A DNA stretch of 32,739 nucleotides, from positions 1-32,739 of IMG/VR virus record IMGVR_UViG_3300009428_000032; one strand, 5' to 3'. The notes beneath the pieces are model-generated. The model had not been told where the DNA came from. It worked only from the letters and a program-made list of their open reading frames with translations, and searched no databases. Below, one piece after another: positions 21,020-30,566 of the stretch (its first letter is position 1; every line of letters starts with the position of its first letter). A program made the position numbers and the translations under genes. This DNA comes from a virus.

Positions 21020-21251
21020 GGAATTAATTAAAGTAGCTAAAGAGGCTATTGTAGATTCCGATGATGACCTAACAGCAGATAAGCTAAAGAATGCAGCGGC
21101 AACTAAGAAGCTGGCTATATTCGATGCCTTTGAGATTCTTAATAGAATCCAGGAAGAGGAGGATATGCTAAATGAGTCCGATAAGAAAGGAGATTCAAAG
21201 AAGCAGCAGAATTTTAAAGGTTTTGCAGAAGGTAGAGCAAAGTTCGAATAA
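20964..21251 (+). CDS. Candidate terminase small subunit (95 aa)
   Basis: 95 residues, starting MNVKETKKSIIQAGQKAVEE. Helical throughout: QAGQKAVEELIKVAKEAI, an acidic loop DSDDDLTADKLK, then AAATKKLAIFDAFEILNRIQ and a charged tail. It stands directly before the large terminase, one base from its start, as the small terminase does in related phages, and I recall similar proteins labelled so. It would recognise phage DNA for packaging. The start lies 56 bases inside the upstream gene in another frame. Confidence 0.6.
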   Translation: MNVKETKKSIIQAGQKAVEELIKVAKEAIVDSDDDLTADKLKNAAATKKLAIFDAFEILNRIQEEEDMLNESDKKGDSKKQQNFKGFAEGRAKFE

Positions 21252-21252
21252 T

Positions 21253-23469
21253 ATGTACGAACAAACATTATACAGGGTACTGGATGGCTATATAAAACCT
21301 GCTACTCTAAAAAAGAAAAACAAGGTCAAGTCCTGGAAGTATGGATATGACGAAGACCATGATATGGTCGTTATAAGTAAAACTGGTAAGATAGGTGATA
21401 TATACGAAATACAAAATCTTAAAATAGCATTACCAGCTGAGTTTAAAACTCACAACTTTAAAGAAAAGAAATGGGGTAAGTTAGATTACCCTAAAGAGTT
21501 AAGCAGAATTAAAACAATATTTGACTGGAAGGAATACCCAGAAGAATTTAAAGAAGACTGGTACGATTATATCGAAACAGAATTTGAAAGAAGGGATACT
21601 GGATTTTTCTTTTCCAACAAAGGTAAGTCTACTTATATTACAGGGTCACATTATATGTATTTACAATGGTCAAAGATTGATGTTGGAAATGCAGACTTCA
21701 GAGAATCAAACAGATTGTTTTATATATTTTGGGAGGCATGCAAGGCTGATACAAGGTGTTTCGGAATGTGTTACTTAAAGAACAGGCGTAGTGGATTTTC
21801 ATTTATGTCGTCAGGAGAAACAGTTAACCTTGCTACAATGTCTACAGATTCTAGATATGGCGTGCTATCAAAATCAGGGCCTGATGCAAAGAAGATGTTT
21901 ACGGATAAGATAGTACCTATATCTATTAACTATCCGTTTTTCTTTAAACCCATACAGGATGGTATGGATAGACCAAAGACGGAATTAGCATATAGAGTAC
22001 CTGCTTCAAAGCTTACTAGAAGAAAGCTTGATATAAACGAAACTGTTGCAGATATAAAAGGGTTGGACTCTACGATTGATTGGAAGAACACAGGAGATAA
22101 CTCTTATGATGGTGAGAAGCTTAAACTGCTAGTGCATGATGAATCTGGTAAATGGGAAAAGCCTAATAACATATTAAACAATTGGAGAGTAACAAAGACT
22201 TGTCTAAGGCTGGGTAGCAGGATTATTGGCAAGTGTATGATGGGATCAACAAGCAATGCCTTAGATAAAGGTGGTAGCAATTTTAAAAAATTATATTATG
22301 CCTCAGACGTTGAAAAAAGAAACAGTAACGGACAAACTGCTTCTGGATTATATTCTTTGTTCATACCTATGGAATGGAATTACGAGGGATACATTGATTC
22401 TTACGGAATGCCTGTCTTCGACATACCAGAAAAGCCAGTTAGCGATCCGTATGGAATACCTATTAAAAAAGGGGTAATAAGTTACTGGGAGAATGAGGTT
22501 AATGGATTAAAACAAGACCAAGATGGTCTAAACGAATTTTACAGACAGTTCCCTAGAACGGAGCAACATGCATTTAGAGACGAAGCAAAAGAATCTTTAT
22601 TCAACCTAACAAAGATTTACCAGCAAATAGACCATAACGAGTCTATGGCTTCCAGTACGTTAGTTACAAAAGGTAACTTCCAGTGGGAAAAAGGTATTGT
22701 AGATACAAGGGTTATATTCATGCCAAATAAAAATGGTAGGTTTTATGTCAGTTGGATACCTCCAATTAGCTTACAGAATAGGGTTATAACAAAGCATAGT
22801 ATTAAATACCCTGGTAATGAGCACTTAGGCGCATTTGGTTGTGATAGTTACGATATATCTGGAACGGTAGATAATAGAGGTTCTAACGGTTCGTTACATG
22901 GATTAACTAAGTTTAGTATGGAGGATGCCCCTTCAAATCATTTCTTTTTAGAATACATATCTAGGCCACAAACTGCTGAGATATTCTTTGAGGATGTGCT
23001 TATGGCTTGCGTATTTTATGGTATGCCTATACTAGCGGAAAACAACAAACCTAGATTGTTATATCACTTTAAAAGAAGGGGTTATAGAGGTTACTCTATG
23101 AACAGGCCAGATAAGTTATCAAATAAGTTATCTGTAACAGAAAAAGAGATTGGCGGGATACCTAACTCAAGCGAAGATATAAAACAAGCGCATGCTGCTG
23201 CAATTGAAACGTATATAGAGGAATTAGTTGGAATACTAGGTGATGATGAAATGGGAGATATGTACTTTCAAAGAACATTAGAAGATTGGGCTAGGTTTAA
23301 TATTAATAATAGAACTAAGCACGATGCTTCTATAAGCTCAGGATTAGCCATAATGGCTTGTAACAGAAACAGATACGCACCAATAAATAAAGTGGTACGA
23401 AAAAATATAAATCTAGGATTTAAGAAATACGATAATACTGGAGAATTTTCAAAAATAATAAATAAATGA
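21253..23469 (+). CDS. terL: Terminase large subunit
   Basis: 738 residues from the ATG at 21253. An in-frame ATG 27 codons upstream lies inside the preceding gene and is rejected. The ATPase has KNRRSGFSFMSSGE (~176) as a modified Walker A, of the RR-x-G-x-S type seen in related phages, and LLVHDESGK (~292) as Walker B. The RuvC-like nuclease has GCDSYD (529-534), AENNKPRLLYHFKRRGYRG (~595) and TKHDASISSGLA (~689) carrying acidic metal ligands. It drives DNA into the prohead and cuts concatemers. The length matches crAss-like and marine Bacteroidota phage terminases. It ends in TGA overlapping the portal start, with TAG two codons on. Confidence 0.95.
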   Translation: MYEQTLYRVLDGYIKPATLKKKNKVKSWKYGYDEDHDMVVISKTGKIGDIYEIQNLKIALPAEFKTHNFKEKKWGKLDYPKELSRIKTIFDWKEYPEEFKEDWYDYIETEFERRDTGFFFSNKGKSTYITGSHYMYLQWSKIDVGNADFRESNRLFYIFWEACKADTRCFGMCYLKNRRSGFSFMSSGETVNLATMSTDSRYGVLSKSGPDAKKMFTDKIVPISINYPFFFKPIQDGMDRPKTELAYRVPASKLTRRKLDINETVADIKGLDSTIDWKNTGDNSYDGEKLKLLVHDESGKWEKPNNILNNWRVTKTCLRLGSRIIGKCMMGSTSNALDKGGSNFKKLYYASDVEKRNSNGQTASGLYSLFIPMEWNYEGYIDSYGMPVFDIPEKPVSDPYGIPIKKGVISYWENEVNGLKQDQDGLNEFYRQFPRTEQHAFRDEAKESLFNLTKIYQQIDHNESMASSTLVTKGNFQWEKGIVDTRVIFMPNKNGRFYVSWIPPISLQNRVITKHSIKYPGNEHLGAFGCDSYDISGTVDNRGSNGSLHGLTKFSMEDAPSNHFFLEYISRPQTAEIFFEDVLMACVFYGMPILAENNKPRLLYHFKRRGYRGYSMNRPDKLSNKLSVTEKEIGGIPNSSEDIKQAHAAAIETYIEELVGILGDDEMGDMYFQRTLEDWARFNINNRTKHDASISSGLAIMACNRNRYAPINKVVRKNINLGFKKYDNTGEFSKIINK

Positions 23470-25874
23470 ATATAGGCGCAAACCCAAATAGTGTATTTCC
23501 TAGCCAAGTAGTTAGTGACGCTGAAAAATCAAGCTTTGAATATGGCGTACAGGTTGGTAGAGCTGTTGAATCGGAATGGTTTAGACAAGGTGGCATGGGG
23601 AATAGGTTTTCTCAGAATTATAATCATTTTCACACATTAAGGCTTTATGCAAGAGGAGAGCAGCCAGTACAGAAATATAAAGATGAACTAGCAATTAATG
23701 GTGACCTATCTTATTTAAACTTAGACTGGCAGCCTGTTCCAGTTATATCTAAATTTGTAGATATAGTTGTAAACGGTATTACTGAAAAAGAATTTGAAAT
23801 AAAAGCATATGCCCAAGACCCAGAGTCTATAAGAAAAAGAACTGAATACGCTGAGAGCATCATGCAGGACATGATAGCCAAAGAGGAGATTGAGGCACTT
23901 AATGCTGCAATTGGGGTAAACACATTCAACACTAAAAACCCAGAGAATTTACCGCAGTCAGAAGAAGAGCTTTCCTTGCACATGCAGCTTGATTACAAGC
24001 AAGCTATTGAGGTAGCTGAGGAGGAAGTTATAAATCAGGTATTAGCCAAGAATAAGTTTAACGAAGTAAAAAAGAGGTTTAATTATGATTTAGCTGTACT
24101 GGGAATTGGTGCTGCTAAGACTACTTGGAATAAAGCTGAAGGCGTAGTTCTTGAATATTGCGACCCTGCTAGAATGATTTATTCATACACTGATGATCCT
24201 AACTTTGAGGATGTATATTATGTTGGTGAAGTTAAGGCACTTACGATACCAGAATTAAAAAAGCAGTTTCCTGACATATCAAAGGAAGAGCTAGAAAGAA
24301 TTGAAAAGATGCCAGGCAACAGAGAGTATGTTACTGGTTGGAATGCTTACGATAAAAATACTGTTCAGGTTTTGTTTTTTGAATACAAAACTTATAATAA
24401 CCAGGTATTCAAAATTAAGCAAGGCCCTAACGGCTTAGAAAAAGCAATACAAAAGACAGACGAATTTAATCCTCCTGAGAACGATACATTCAAAAAGGTA
24501 TCAAGAACCATTGAGGTGTTATACAGTGGAGCTAAGATACTGGGTAACAATCAAATGCTTAGATGGGAGCTGGCTAAGAATATGACCAGACCATTTGCAG
24601 ATACCACTAAGGTAGAAATGAACTACGTTATGTGTGCTCCTAGAATGTATCAAGGAAGGATAGAATCTATCGTAAGCAAGATAACTGGATTCGCTGATAT
24701 GATTCAGCTTACACATTTAAAGCTGCAACAGGTTATGTCTAGAATGGTTCCTGACGGAGTATTCTTAGATGTTGATGGATTGGCAGAAGTCGACTTAGGT
24801 AACGGAACAAACTATAATCCAGCCGAAGCACTTAATATGTACTTCCAGACTGGTAGTGTTTTAGGTAGGTCAATTACGCAAGATGGAGATATGAATAGAG
24901 CAAAGGTTCCTATTCAAGAATTGCAAACATCAAGCGGAGGTGCTAAGATACAGTCTCTAATACAGACTTATCAGTATTACTTGCAAATGATAAGAGACGT
25001 TACTGGGCTTAATGAGGCTAGAGATGGTTCTGCCCCAGCTAAAGATGCTTTGGTAGGATTGCAGAAGATGGCTGCTAATCAATCAAATGTAGCAACAAGA
25101 CACATACTACAGGCTAGTTGTTATATATCACTTAGAATATGTGAGAACGTATCTATGAGAATAGCGGATTCGTTAGAGTTCGCCTTAACCGCAAATTCAT
25201 TAGAGAATAGTTTAACTAAATTTAATGTTGCAACCTTAGCTGAAATAAGTCAATTAAACTTGCATGACTTTGGTATCTTCTTAGAATTAGAGCCAGACGA
25301 TGAAATAAAAGCTCAATTAGAGCAAAACATACAGGTTGCGTTGCAATCAGGTGGTATAGACTTAGAGGACGCCATAGATATAAGACAGGTAAAAAACCTT
25401 CAGTTAGCAAATGAAATGCTAAAGGATAGGAGAAAGAAAAAGCAGGCAGCAGCACAACAAGCACAGCAGGCTAATATACAAGCGCAAGCACAGGCTAATG
25501 CAGAGTTAGCTGAAAAAGCAGCGATGTCTGAAGTACAGAAACAGCAAGCGTTAACGGCTGAGAAAGTGAGTATAGAGCAGGCTAAGTCTCAGTTTGAGAT
25601 ACAGAGAATGCAGGCAGAGGCTCAGATAAAAAGAGAGTTGATGGCTACCGAGTTTAACTTCAACATGAAACTAGCTCAGGTTAGGGTAGATGCTGAAAGC
25701 CTAAAAGAAAAGGAGATAGAGGATAGGAAAGATAAGAGGGTTAAGATAACAGGAACTCAGCAATCTGAAATGATTGACCAAAGAAAAAACAATTTATTAC
25801 CTAAAAACTTTGAATCTACAGGTAATGATGTCTTAAGTGGGGGGTTTGGTTTAGGAGAGTTTGACCCAAGTTAA
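23466..25874 (+). CDS. Portal protein
   Basis: 802 residues, the size of crAss-like phage portals. WFRQGGMGNRFSQNYNHFHT and LRLYARGEQPVQKYKDEL open the clip/stem-forming region. EVIDIV-type core strands (VPVISKFVDIVVNGITEKEF) and WNKAEGVVLEYCDPARMIYS match the portal wing. IRDVTGLNEARDGSAPA and KDALVGLQKMAANQSN give the conserved channel-side segment. Residues ~645-760 are a Gln/Ala/Glu-rich coiled coil that probably forms the barrel or extends into the head. It sits between terminase and scaffold, overlapping terL by four bases. The ring of portals is the DNA entry and exit channel. Confidence 0.9.
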   Translation: MNIGANPNSVFPSQVVSDAEKSSFEYGVQVGRAVESEWFRQGGMGNRFSQNYNHFHTLRLYARGEQPVQKYKDELAINGDLSYLNLDWQPVPVISKFVDIVVNGITEKEFEIKAYAQDPESIRKRTEYAESIMQDMIAKEEIEALNAAIGVNTFNTKNPENLPQSEEELSLHMQLDYKQAIEVAEEEVINQVLAKNKFNEVKKRFNYDLAVLGIGAAKTTWNKAEGVVLEYCDPARMIYSYTDDPNFEDVYYVGEVKALTIPELKKQFPDISKEELERIEKMPGNREYVTGWNAYDKNTVQVLFFEYKTYNNQVFKIKQGPNGLEKAIQKTDEFNPPENDTFKKVSRTIEVLYSGAKILGNNQMLRWELAKNMTRPFADTTKVEMNYVMCAPRMYQGRIESIVSKITGFADMIQLTHLKLQQVMSRMVPDGVFLDVDGLAEVDLGNGTNYNPAEALNMYFQTGSVLGRSITQDGDMNRAKVPIQELQTSSGGAKIQSLIQTYQYYLQMIRDVTGLNEARDGSAPAKDALVGLQKMAANQSNVATRHILQASCYISLRICENVSMRIADSLEFALTANSLENSLTKFNVATLAEISQLNLHDFGIFLELEPDDEIKAQLEQNIQVALQSGGIDLEDAIDIRQVKNLQLANEMLKDRRKKKQAAAQQAQQANIQAQAQANAELAEKAAMSEVQKQQALTAEKVSIEQAKSQFEIQRMQAEAQIKRELMATEFNFNMKLAQVRVDAESLKEKEIEDRKDKRVKITGTQQSEMIDQRKNNLLPKNFESTGNDVLSGGFGLGEFDPS

Positions 25875-25899
25875 TTTTTAATTTATATTATATTATATT

Positions 25900-27093
25900 A
25901 TGTCAGAAGAAAAAGAAGTAAAGCAAGAGGGTGAATTTAAGATAAAGAAAAAACCTTCAATGAAAAAACTAGGTAAGCAACCTGAAGTTATTAAGGTGGA
26001 TTTGTCTGCTAAGAAAGCAGAAGAATCAGAGGTAACTAAAGTTGTAATACCTTCTAGTGAAGAGAAAAAGGATGCCAATACAGAGCAAGAAACAACAAAC
26101 TTGGTTGCAGATAAACAAGCCGAAGCTGTACAAGAAGTGGAAGCAGAAGTATCACCAGGGGAAGGCTCCATTCAAGATGATGGGTTTTCAGCCATACAAG
26201 AAATAACTGAAGAGGATATAAGTGAAACAACGCAAGAAGTTGTTAATGCTATTAACCAATCAGAAGAAACTGGAAAGCCATTACCAGAAAATATAGAGAA
26301 ACTTGTTTCTTTTATGGAGGAAACAGGCGGGAATATAGAAGATTATGTAAGATTGAATGCTGACTATAGCAATATAGATAGCGATACTCTACTAAGAGAG
26401 TATTATAGTAAAAGTAAACCTCACTTAGACGCTGAGGAAATATCCTTTCTGATAGAAGATAACTTCTCGTATGATGAAGATATTGATGATGAAAGAGAAG
26501 TTCGCAAGAAGAAGCTTGCGTTTAAAGAAGAGGTTGCAGAAGCTGAAGGGTTTTTGGATGACTTAAAGGGTAAATATTACGATGAAATCAAGTTGAGGCC
26601 AGGCGTAACCCAAGAGCAAAAGAAAGCTACAGACTTCTTTAATCGATATAATGAAGAGCAAAGTTTAGCGGGGCAAAAAAGGGAAAGGTTTAAGAAGGCT
26701 ACATCTAATCTTTTAAACGATGATTTCAAAGGTTTTGATTTCAACATCGGAGAAAAGAAATTTAGATATGGTATTAATAACCCAACTAAAGTTGCTGCGG
26801 ATCAATCTAATTTAACTGATTTTGTCGGAAAGTTTCTGGACAACGGAGAGGTTAAAGACCATAAGGGTTATCATAAAGCTATGTATGCTGCTTCAAATGT
26901 AGACAAGATTGCTACTCATTTTTACGAGCAAGGTAAAGCTGATGCTGTCAAGGATGTGGTGAATAGTTCAAAGAACATTTCAGACAAACCTAGACAGACT
27001 GCCGATGACAGTGTTTTTATTAATGGGTTAAAAGTTAAGGCTATAACTGGGGTAGACTCTTCTAAGTTAAGAATTAAGAAAAAACAATTTTAA
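25900..27093 (+). CDS. Scaffolding protein
   Basis: 397 residues, very acidic, between portal and capsid genes, the usual scaffold position. The N-terminal 120 residues are Glu/Lys-rich and disordered. The middle is helical (EAEGFLDDLKGKYYDEIKLR). The C-terminal part has GEVKDHKGYHKAMYAASNVD followed by KIATHFYEQGKADAVKDVV, the conserved tail of scaffolds in related phages, which probably binds the capsid protein. It ends LRIKKKQF, a basic patch typical of scaffold capsid-binding ends. No protease motif is seen. Confidence 0.8.
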   Translation: MSEEKEVKQEGEFKIKKKPSMKKLGKQPEVIKVDLSAKKAEESEVTKVVIPSSEEKKDANTEQETTNLVADKQAEAVQEVEAEVSPGEGSIQDDGFSAIQEITEEDISETTQEVVNAINQSEETGKPLPENIEKLVSFMEETGGNIEDYVRLNADYSNIDSDTLLREYYSKSKPHLDAEEISFLIEDNFSYDEDIDDEREVRKKKLAFKEEVAEAEGFLDDLKGKYYDEIKLRPGVTQEQKKATDFFNRYNEEQSLAGQKRERFKKATSNLLNDDFKGFDFNIGEKKFRYGINNPTKVAADQSNLTDFVGKFLDNGEVKDHKGYHKAMYAASNVDKIATHFYEQGKADAVKDVVNSSKNISDKPRQTADDSVFINGLKVKAITGVDSSKLRIKKKQF

Positions 27094-27112
27094 AAATTAA
27101 AAAAGAAAAAAA

Positions 27113-28588
27113 ATGGGACAATTTGGAACAAATGATCCACTAGGCGCATTTAGCCTAAGACCGATGCCAACTAAAACAACTTTGGCTGATAATTATTTAA
27201 ACTTTGCTGACGGAAGCGGAAACGATTTTGCACAGCAGTATTTACCAGAAATTTATGAAGCTGAAGTAGAGCGATACGGAAACAGAACTTTATCTGGATT
27301 TTTGCGTATGGTTGGTGCTGAGATGCCAATGACTTCTGACCAAGTTATCTGGTCTGAGCAAAATAGATTGCATATCGGTTATGAGAACGGAGCAGGAAAC
27401 TTAAGTGTTGTACTTAGTGGTGCTGCAACAGCGGGTGGTTCAACAATTACTTTAGGTTCTGACCATAACATGTCAATAAGAGTAGGTAATACTGTTGTTG
27501 TTTCTGATGCTGCTACTGGACTTGTAACGCTTAAATGTTATGTTTCTGCTATCAATCAAGCAGCTAGAACATTTACCGTATTATCATATACTACTGTTAA
27601 TTTAACTAGCATTGCAGACGGAGCTGTAAATCTATTTGTTTTTGGGTCTGAATTTGGTAAAGGTACAGATGGAATGCAAGGTTCTCTTGAGGCTTCATTC
27701 ACACAGTTTAACAACAAGCCAATTATCATTAAGGATACTTATGAAATAAGTGGCTCTGATGCTGCTCAAATTGGTTGGGTTGAAGTTGCTGCTGAAGACG
27801 GAACATCAGGATACCTATGGTATTTGAAATCAGAAGGCGAGACTCGTCTACGTTTTCAAGATTACTTAGAGATGGCTGTTGTTGAAGGAGAAACTGCTAC
27901 TGCTACTTCTGGTGTAATTGCAAATACTGCTCTAGGAACAGGAATCACAACTGCTGGTACTGAAGGGTTGTTTGCTGCAATTACTGCAAGAGGTAATGTA
28001 TACCAAAACTATGCAAACGGAACTGGAACAGCTGGTGCTGGAGCTAGAAGTGCTTTACAGGATTTTGACCTTATTCTACAAAATCTTGACAAGCAAGGGG
28101 CTATTGAAGAGAATATGTTATTCTTAGATAGACTTACATCTTTGAATTTTGATGATATGTTAGCTGCTCAGAACTCTTATGGAGCTGGCGGTACTTCTTA
28201 CGGGGTGTTTGAAAACTCTGAAGAAATGGCATTAAACTTAGGATTTGATGGTTTCAGACGTGGTTCTTATGATTTCTATAAGACTGATTGGAAATATTTG
28301 AACGATGCTACTACTCGTGGTATGATTGACAACATTAAAGGTGTTATGGTTCCTGCTGGAACAAGCACAGTGTACGATCAAATGCTAGGAACTAACATCA
28401 GACGACCATTTCTACATGTACGATACAGAGCTTCTGAAGCTGATGACCGTAGAATGAAGTCTTGGATTACTGGTTCTGTTGGTGGAGCAGCTACTTCTAC
28501 TTTTGATAAGATGGAAGTAAGTTTCTTATCTGAGAGATGTTTAGTAACTCAAGCAGCTAATAACTTCGTGTTATTCACAGCAGCTTAA
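27113..28588 (+). CDS. Major capsid protein
   Basis: 491 residues, the length of crAss-like capsid proteins, directly after the scaffold. It probably has an HK97-type fold: an N-arm (NDFAQQYLPEIYEAEVERYG, then NRTLSGFLRMVGAEMPMTSD), an inserted beta domain at about 100-175, and a core with KPIIIKDTYEISGSDAAQIG and a C-terminal IRRPFLHVRYRASEADDRRM. The leader AATTAAAAAAGAAAAAAA is A-rich, as for strong Bacteroidota genes. A terminator follows at 28608. Fold assignment is from position and family likeness, not from a structure search. Confidence 0.9.
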   Translation: MGQFGTNDPLGAFSLRPMPTKTTLADNYLNFADGSGNDFAQQYLPEIYEAEVERYGNRTLSGFLRMVGAEMPMTSDQVIWSEQNRLHIGYENGAGNLSVVLSGAATAGGSTITLGSDHNMSIRVGNTVVVSDAATGLVTLKCYVSAINQAARTFTVLSYTTVNLTSIADGAVNLFVFGSEFGKGTDGMQGSLEASFTQFNNKPIIIKDTYEISGSDAAQIGWVEVAAEDGTSGYLWYLKSEGETRLRFQDYLEMAVVEGETATATSGVIANTALGTGITTAGTEGLFAAITARGNVYQNYANGTGTAGAGARSALQDFDLILQNLDKQGAIEENMLFLDRLTSLNFDDMLAAQNSYGAGGTSYGVFENSEEMALNLGFDGFRRGSYDFYKTDWKYLNDATTRGMIDNIKGVMVPAGTSTVYDQMLGTNIRRPFLHVRYRASEADDRRMKSWITGSVGGAATSTFDKMEVSFLSERCLVTQAANNFVLFTAA

Positions 28589-28607
28589 TTATAAGCAATA
28601 AATATTA

Positions 28608-28660
28608 CTTGGGGTCACGCTTTGTGGCCCTAAGTTTTATTTTTTTTATTTATTTATTAT
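28608..28660 (+). terminator. Rho-independent terminator after the capsid gene
   Basis: CTTGGGGTCAC-GCTTT-GTGGCCCTAAG forms an 11-bp stem (two G-U pairs) at 28608-28634, followed by a T-rich tract (TTTTATTTTTTTTATTT). It lies 20 bases after the capsid stop and before the next gene's A/T-rich leader, so it should limit read-through from the highly expressed capsid gene. Confidence 0.8.
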
Positions 28661-28670
28661 ATTATATTTT

Positions 28671-29432
28671 ATGAAAGCAAAAGAAAAAACAAAAGACACT
28701 TGGGAACTGAAGGACAGAAGATACTATCTTTCTCACAATAAAAGCCCACTAACAATGACATTAGCTAGTAAGCATTCAGAATTACATCCTATGATGTATT
28801 TTGACGAGAAACTAGGATATGAAAGAGAGTTAAGGTACGCTACAAATCAATTATCAACATTTGTAGATGAACAAAAAGGCCCTGTAACTCTTGCACATAT
28901 TGTATTTATACAAGGAGTATTAATGGTTCCTAAGAATAAGCAAAACTTACAAAAGCTATTATCTTTATATCACCCTCAGAGAGGTTTAACGTATAAAGAA
29001 CAAGATGAGGTTGCAAACGCTGTAAATCAGCTGGATGACATTCAGCTTGAGATAGAAGCATTAAATCTTGCTAACACACTTGAGTTAGAGCATGCTGAAG
29101 CAATACTAAGAACAGAATTAGGTAGTGCTGTATCTACAATGAGCAGTAAGGAACTTAAAAGAGATTTGATGTTATTAGCTAAAAGCAATCCAGCTTTATT
29201 TATAAGTTTAGCACAAGATGAGAATGTTGAGCTAAGAAGCTTTGGTATTAGAGCTGCTGAGGCCGGAATAATAGCATTGTCTTCAGATCAAAAAACATTC
29301 AAATGGGTAATCAACGGCAGAAAGCTAATGGAAGTTCCTTTTGACGAACACCCTTACTCGGCATTAGCTAGTTGGTTTAAAACTGATGAAGGAATGTTAG
29401 TGTATAAAAGTATAGAGAAAAAATTCTCTTAA
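28671..29432 (+). CDS. Conserved virion/head-completion protein (253 aa)
   Basis: 253 residues. RRYYLSHNKSPLTMTLASKH and LGYERELRYATNQLSTFVDE form the N-terminal part. The middle is a long helical stretch (DDIQLEIEALNLANTLELEH). The end has TFKWVINGRKLMEVPFDEHP and YSALASWFKTDEGMLVYKSI, a conserved ending that I recall from homologues between capsid and tail genes of crAss-like and marine Bacteroidota phages. Its role is uncertain: head completion or a minor capsid component. It is flanked by two hairpin terminators, so it has its own transcript level. Confidence 0.7.
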   Translation: MKAKEKTKDTWELKDRRYYLSHNKSPLTMTLASKHSELHPMMYFDEKLGYERELRYATNQLSTFVDEQKGPVTLAHIVFIQGVLMVPKNKQNLQKLLSLYHPQRGLTYKEQDEVANAVNQLDDIQLEIEALNLANTLELEHAEAILRTELGSAVSTMSSKELKRDLMLLAKSNPALFISLAQDENVELRSFGIRAAEAGIIALSSDQKTFKWVINGRKLMEVPFDEHPYSALASWFKTDEGMLVYKSIEKKFS

Positions 29433-29453
29433 TATGTAACTATAATTTATAGT

Positions 29454-29485
29454 GGTGGGCTGACTTAATGTTGGCTCACCTTTAT
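29454..29485 (+). terminator. Hairpin terminator or attenuator before the ring protein gene
   Basis: GGTGGGCTGAC-TTAAT-GTTGGCTCACC pairs over 11 positions (three G-U pairs), followed by TTTATAAATAAA. The T-tract is short and broken, so termination is probably partial. It may instead stabilise the upstream mRNA end. Confidence 0.6.
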
Positions 29486-29504
29486 AAATAAAACACAAAA
29501 TAAT

Positions 29505-30563
29505 ATGGCAATAAACGTGAATACGGTATACAAGACTGTATTATTAATACTCAACAAGGAAGAGAGGGGCTATGTAACTCCAGATGAGTTTAATAAAATT
29601 GCCACACAGGTTCAGCTAGAAACATTTGAACAGTATGGCGAAGATTTAAACCAGCAACTTCGTATACCTCAGACAGATACAGATTACGCAGATAGAGTTG
29701 CTGCTATTGATGAGCACCTTTCTATATTTAAAACATCAGGGCCTGCTGCTTATGTAGCCGCTGCTGCCCCAACTCCTGCTCATTTTACATTGCCTACTAC
29801 TGACGTTTTTAATAATACCGTAGAGCTTTACAGGCTAGGTGTTGTTAACTACAAAGAACAAGTCGAACTCCAAAGACTTCAAAGAATGGATTTTTATAAC
29901 ATTCAAAAATCTCCATTAACAAAATCAACAGAAACATTCCCAACTTATTTACTAGAAAATGAAAGGTTATTCGTAAAGCCTGATACTATTATTAGTAATA
30001 TAAACTGTGACTTCTTAAGAAAGCCAATAGACCCTAGGTGGGGTTATTCAATTGGAACTGTAGGACAGTATGTTTATGACCCTACCGTATACGGGCCATT
30101 ACTATTAAACACTGGCTCTGGAACGCTAACAGGTAGTATAACAGGCGTGAATCCAACAGACAAAGACCCAGCGATTACTACTGGGGTCGTCCAAAGTACT
30201 ACGACTGGCTCTGGGGTGGGCTTAACTGTTAGTATAACAACTATTGGTGCTGCTGGATCTGCCACAGTAACAGATGTTAGTATCACCTCTGCTGGTACGG
30301 GATACGTAAGTGCAGATACAGTAACTTTTTCTAGTGCAAGTTTTGGCGGTGGTGTAGGTGGTAGTTTGGAGGTGACGTTACAAGATTCTAATTTTAACTC
30401 TAATAGCACTTATGGCTCAACTCAAATAGAACTAGACGTATCGGAACAGACAAGTTTTATATTAAAAACTTTATTCTACTTCGGTGTTGTAGTAAAAGAT
30501 CCTCAGATTATTCAAGTTGCTGCTTCTCAAATCCAGCAAGAAGAAAACAACTCAAAAAGATAA
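29505..30563 (+). CDS. Tail ring/adaptor protein with an inserted beta domain
   Basis: 352 residues. The N-terminal TVYKTVLLILNKEERGYVTP and DEFNKIATQVQLETFEQYGE are the conserved start of the connector ring protein in crAss-like and related podoviruses. STQIELDVSEQTSFILKTLF and DPQIIQVAASQIQQEENNSK are its conserved end. Between them, residues ~195-300 are a separate Gly/Ser/Thr-rich domain (GSGVGLTVSITTIGAAGSAT, SAGTGYVSADTVTF), apparently an insertion. At the DNA level residues 215-279 are nearly shared with the muzzle-like gene. It would link portal and tail. It follows a hairpin terminator and precedes a second ring protein gene by three bases. Confidence 0.75.
   Translation: MAINVNTVYKTVLLILNKEERGYVTPDEFNKIATQVQLETFEQYGEDLNQQLRIPQTDTDYADRVAAIDEHLSIFKTSGPAAYVAAAAPTPAHFTLPTTDVFNNTVELYRLGVVNYKEQVELQRLQRMDFYNIQKSPLTKSTETFPTYLLENERLFVKPDTIISNINCDFLRKPIDPRWGYSIGTVGQYVYDPTVYGPLLLNTGSGTLTGSITGVNPTDKDPAITTGVVQSTTTGSGVGLTVSITTIGAAGSATVTDVSITSAGTGYVSADTVTFSSASFGGGVGGSLEVTLQDSNFNSNSTYGSTQIELDVSEQTSFILKTLFYFGVVVKDPQIIQVAASQIQQEENNSKR
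30149..30339 (+). repeat. 191-base segment shared with the muzzle-like gene, copy 1
   Basis: Aligns without gaps to 32549-32739, an offset of exactly 2400 bases, with about 32 mismatches by eye (~83% identity), mostly transitions at third codon positions. Both copies are read in the same codon phase and encode the GSGVGL...GTGY beta domain. The second copy runs off the window, so its right limit is unknown. Confidence 0.85.
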
Positions 30564-30566
30564 GAT

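Noticed and set aside
21172-21252. Upstream ATG as the terminase start
   Set aside because: The extra 27 codons lie inside the small terminase gene in another frame and are Ser/Arg-rich unlike homologues; the ATG at 21253, one base after that gene's stop, is better placed.
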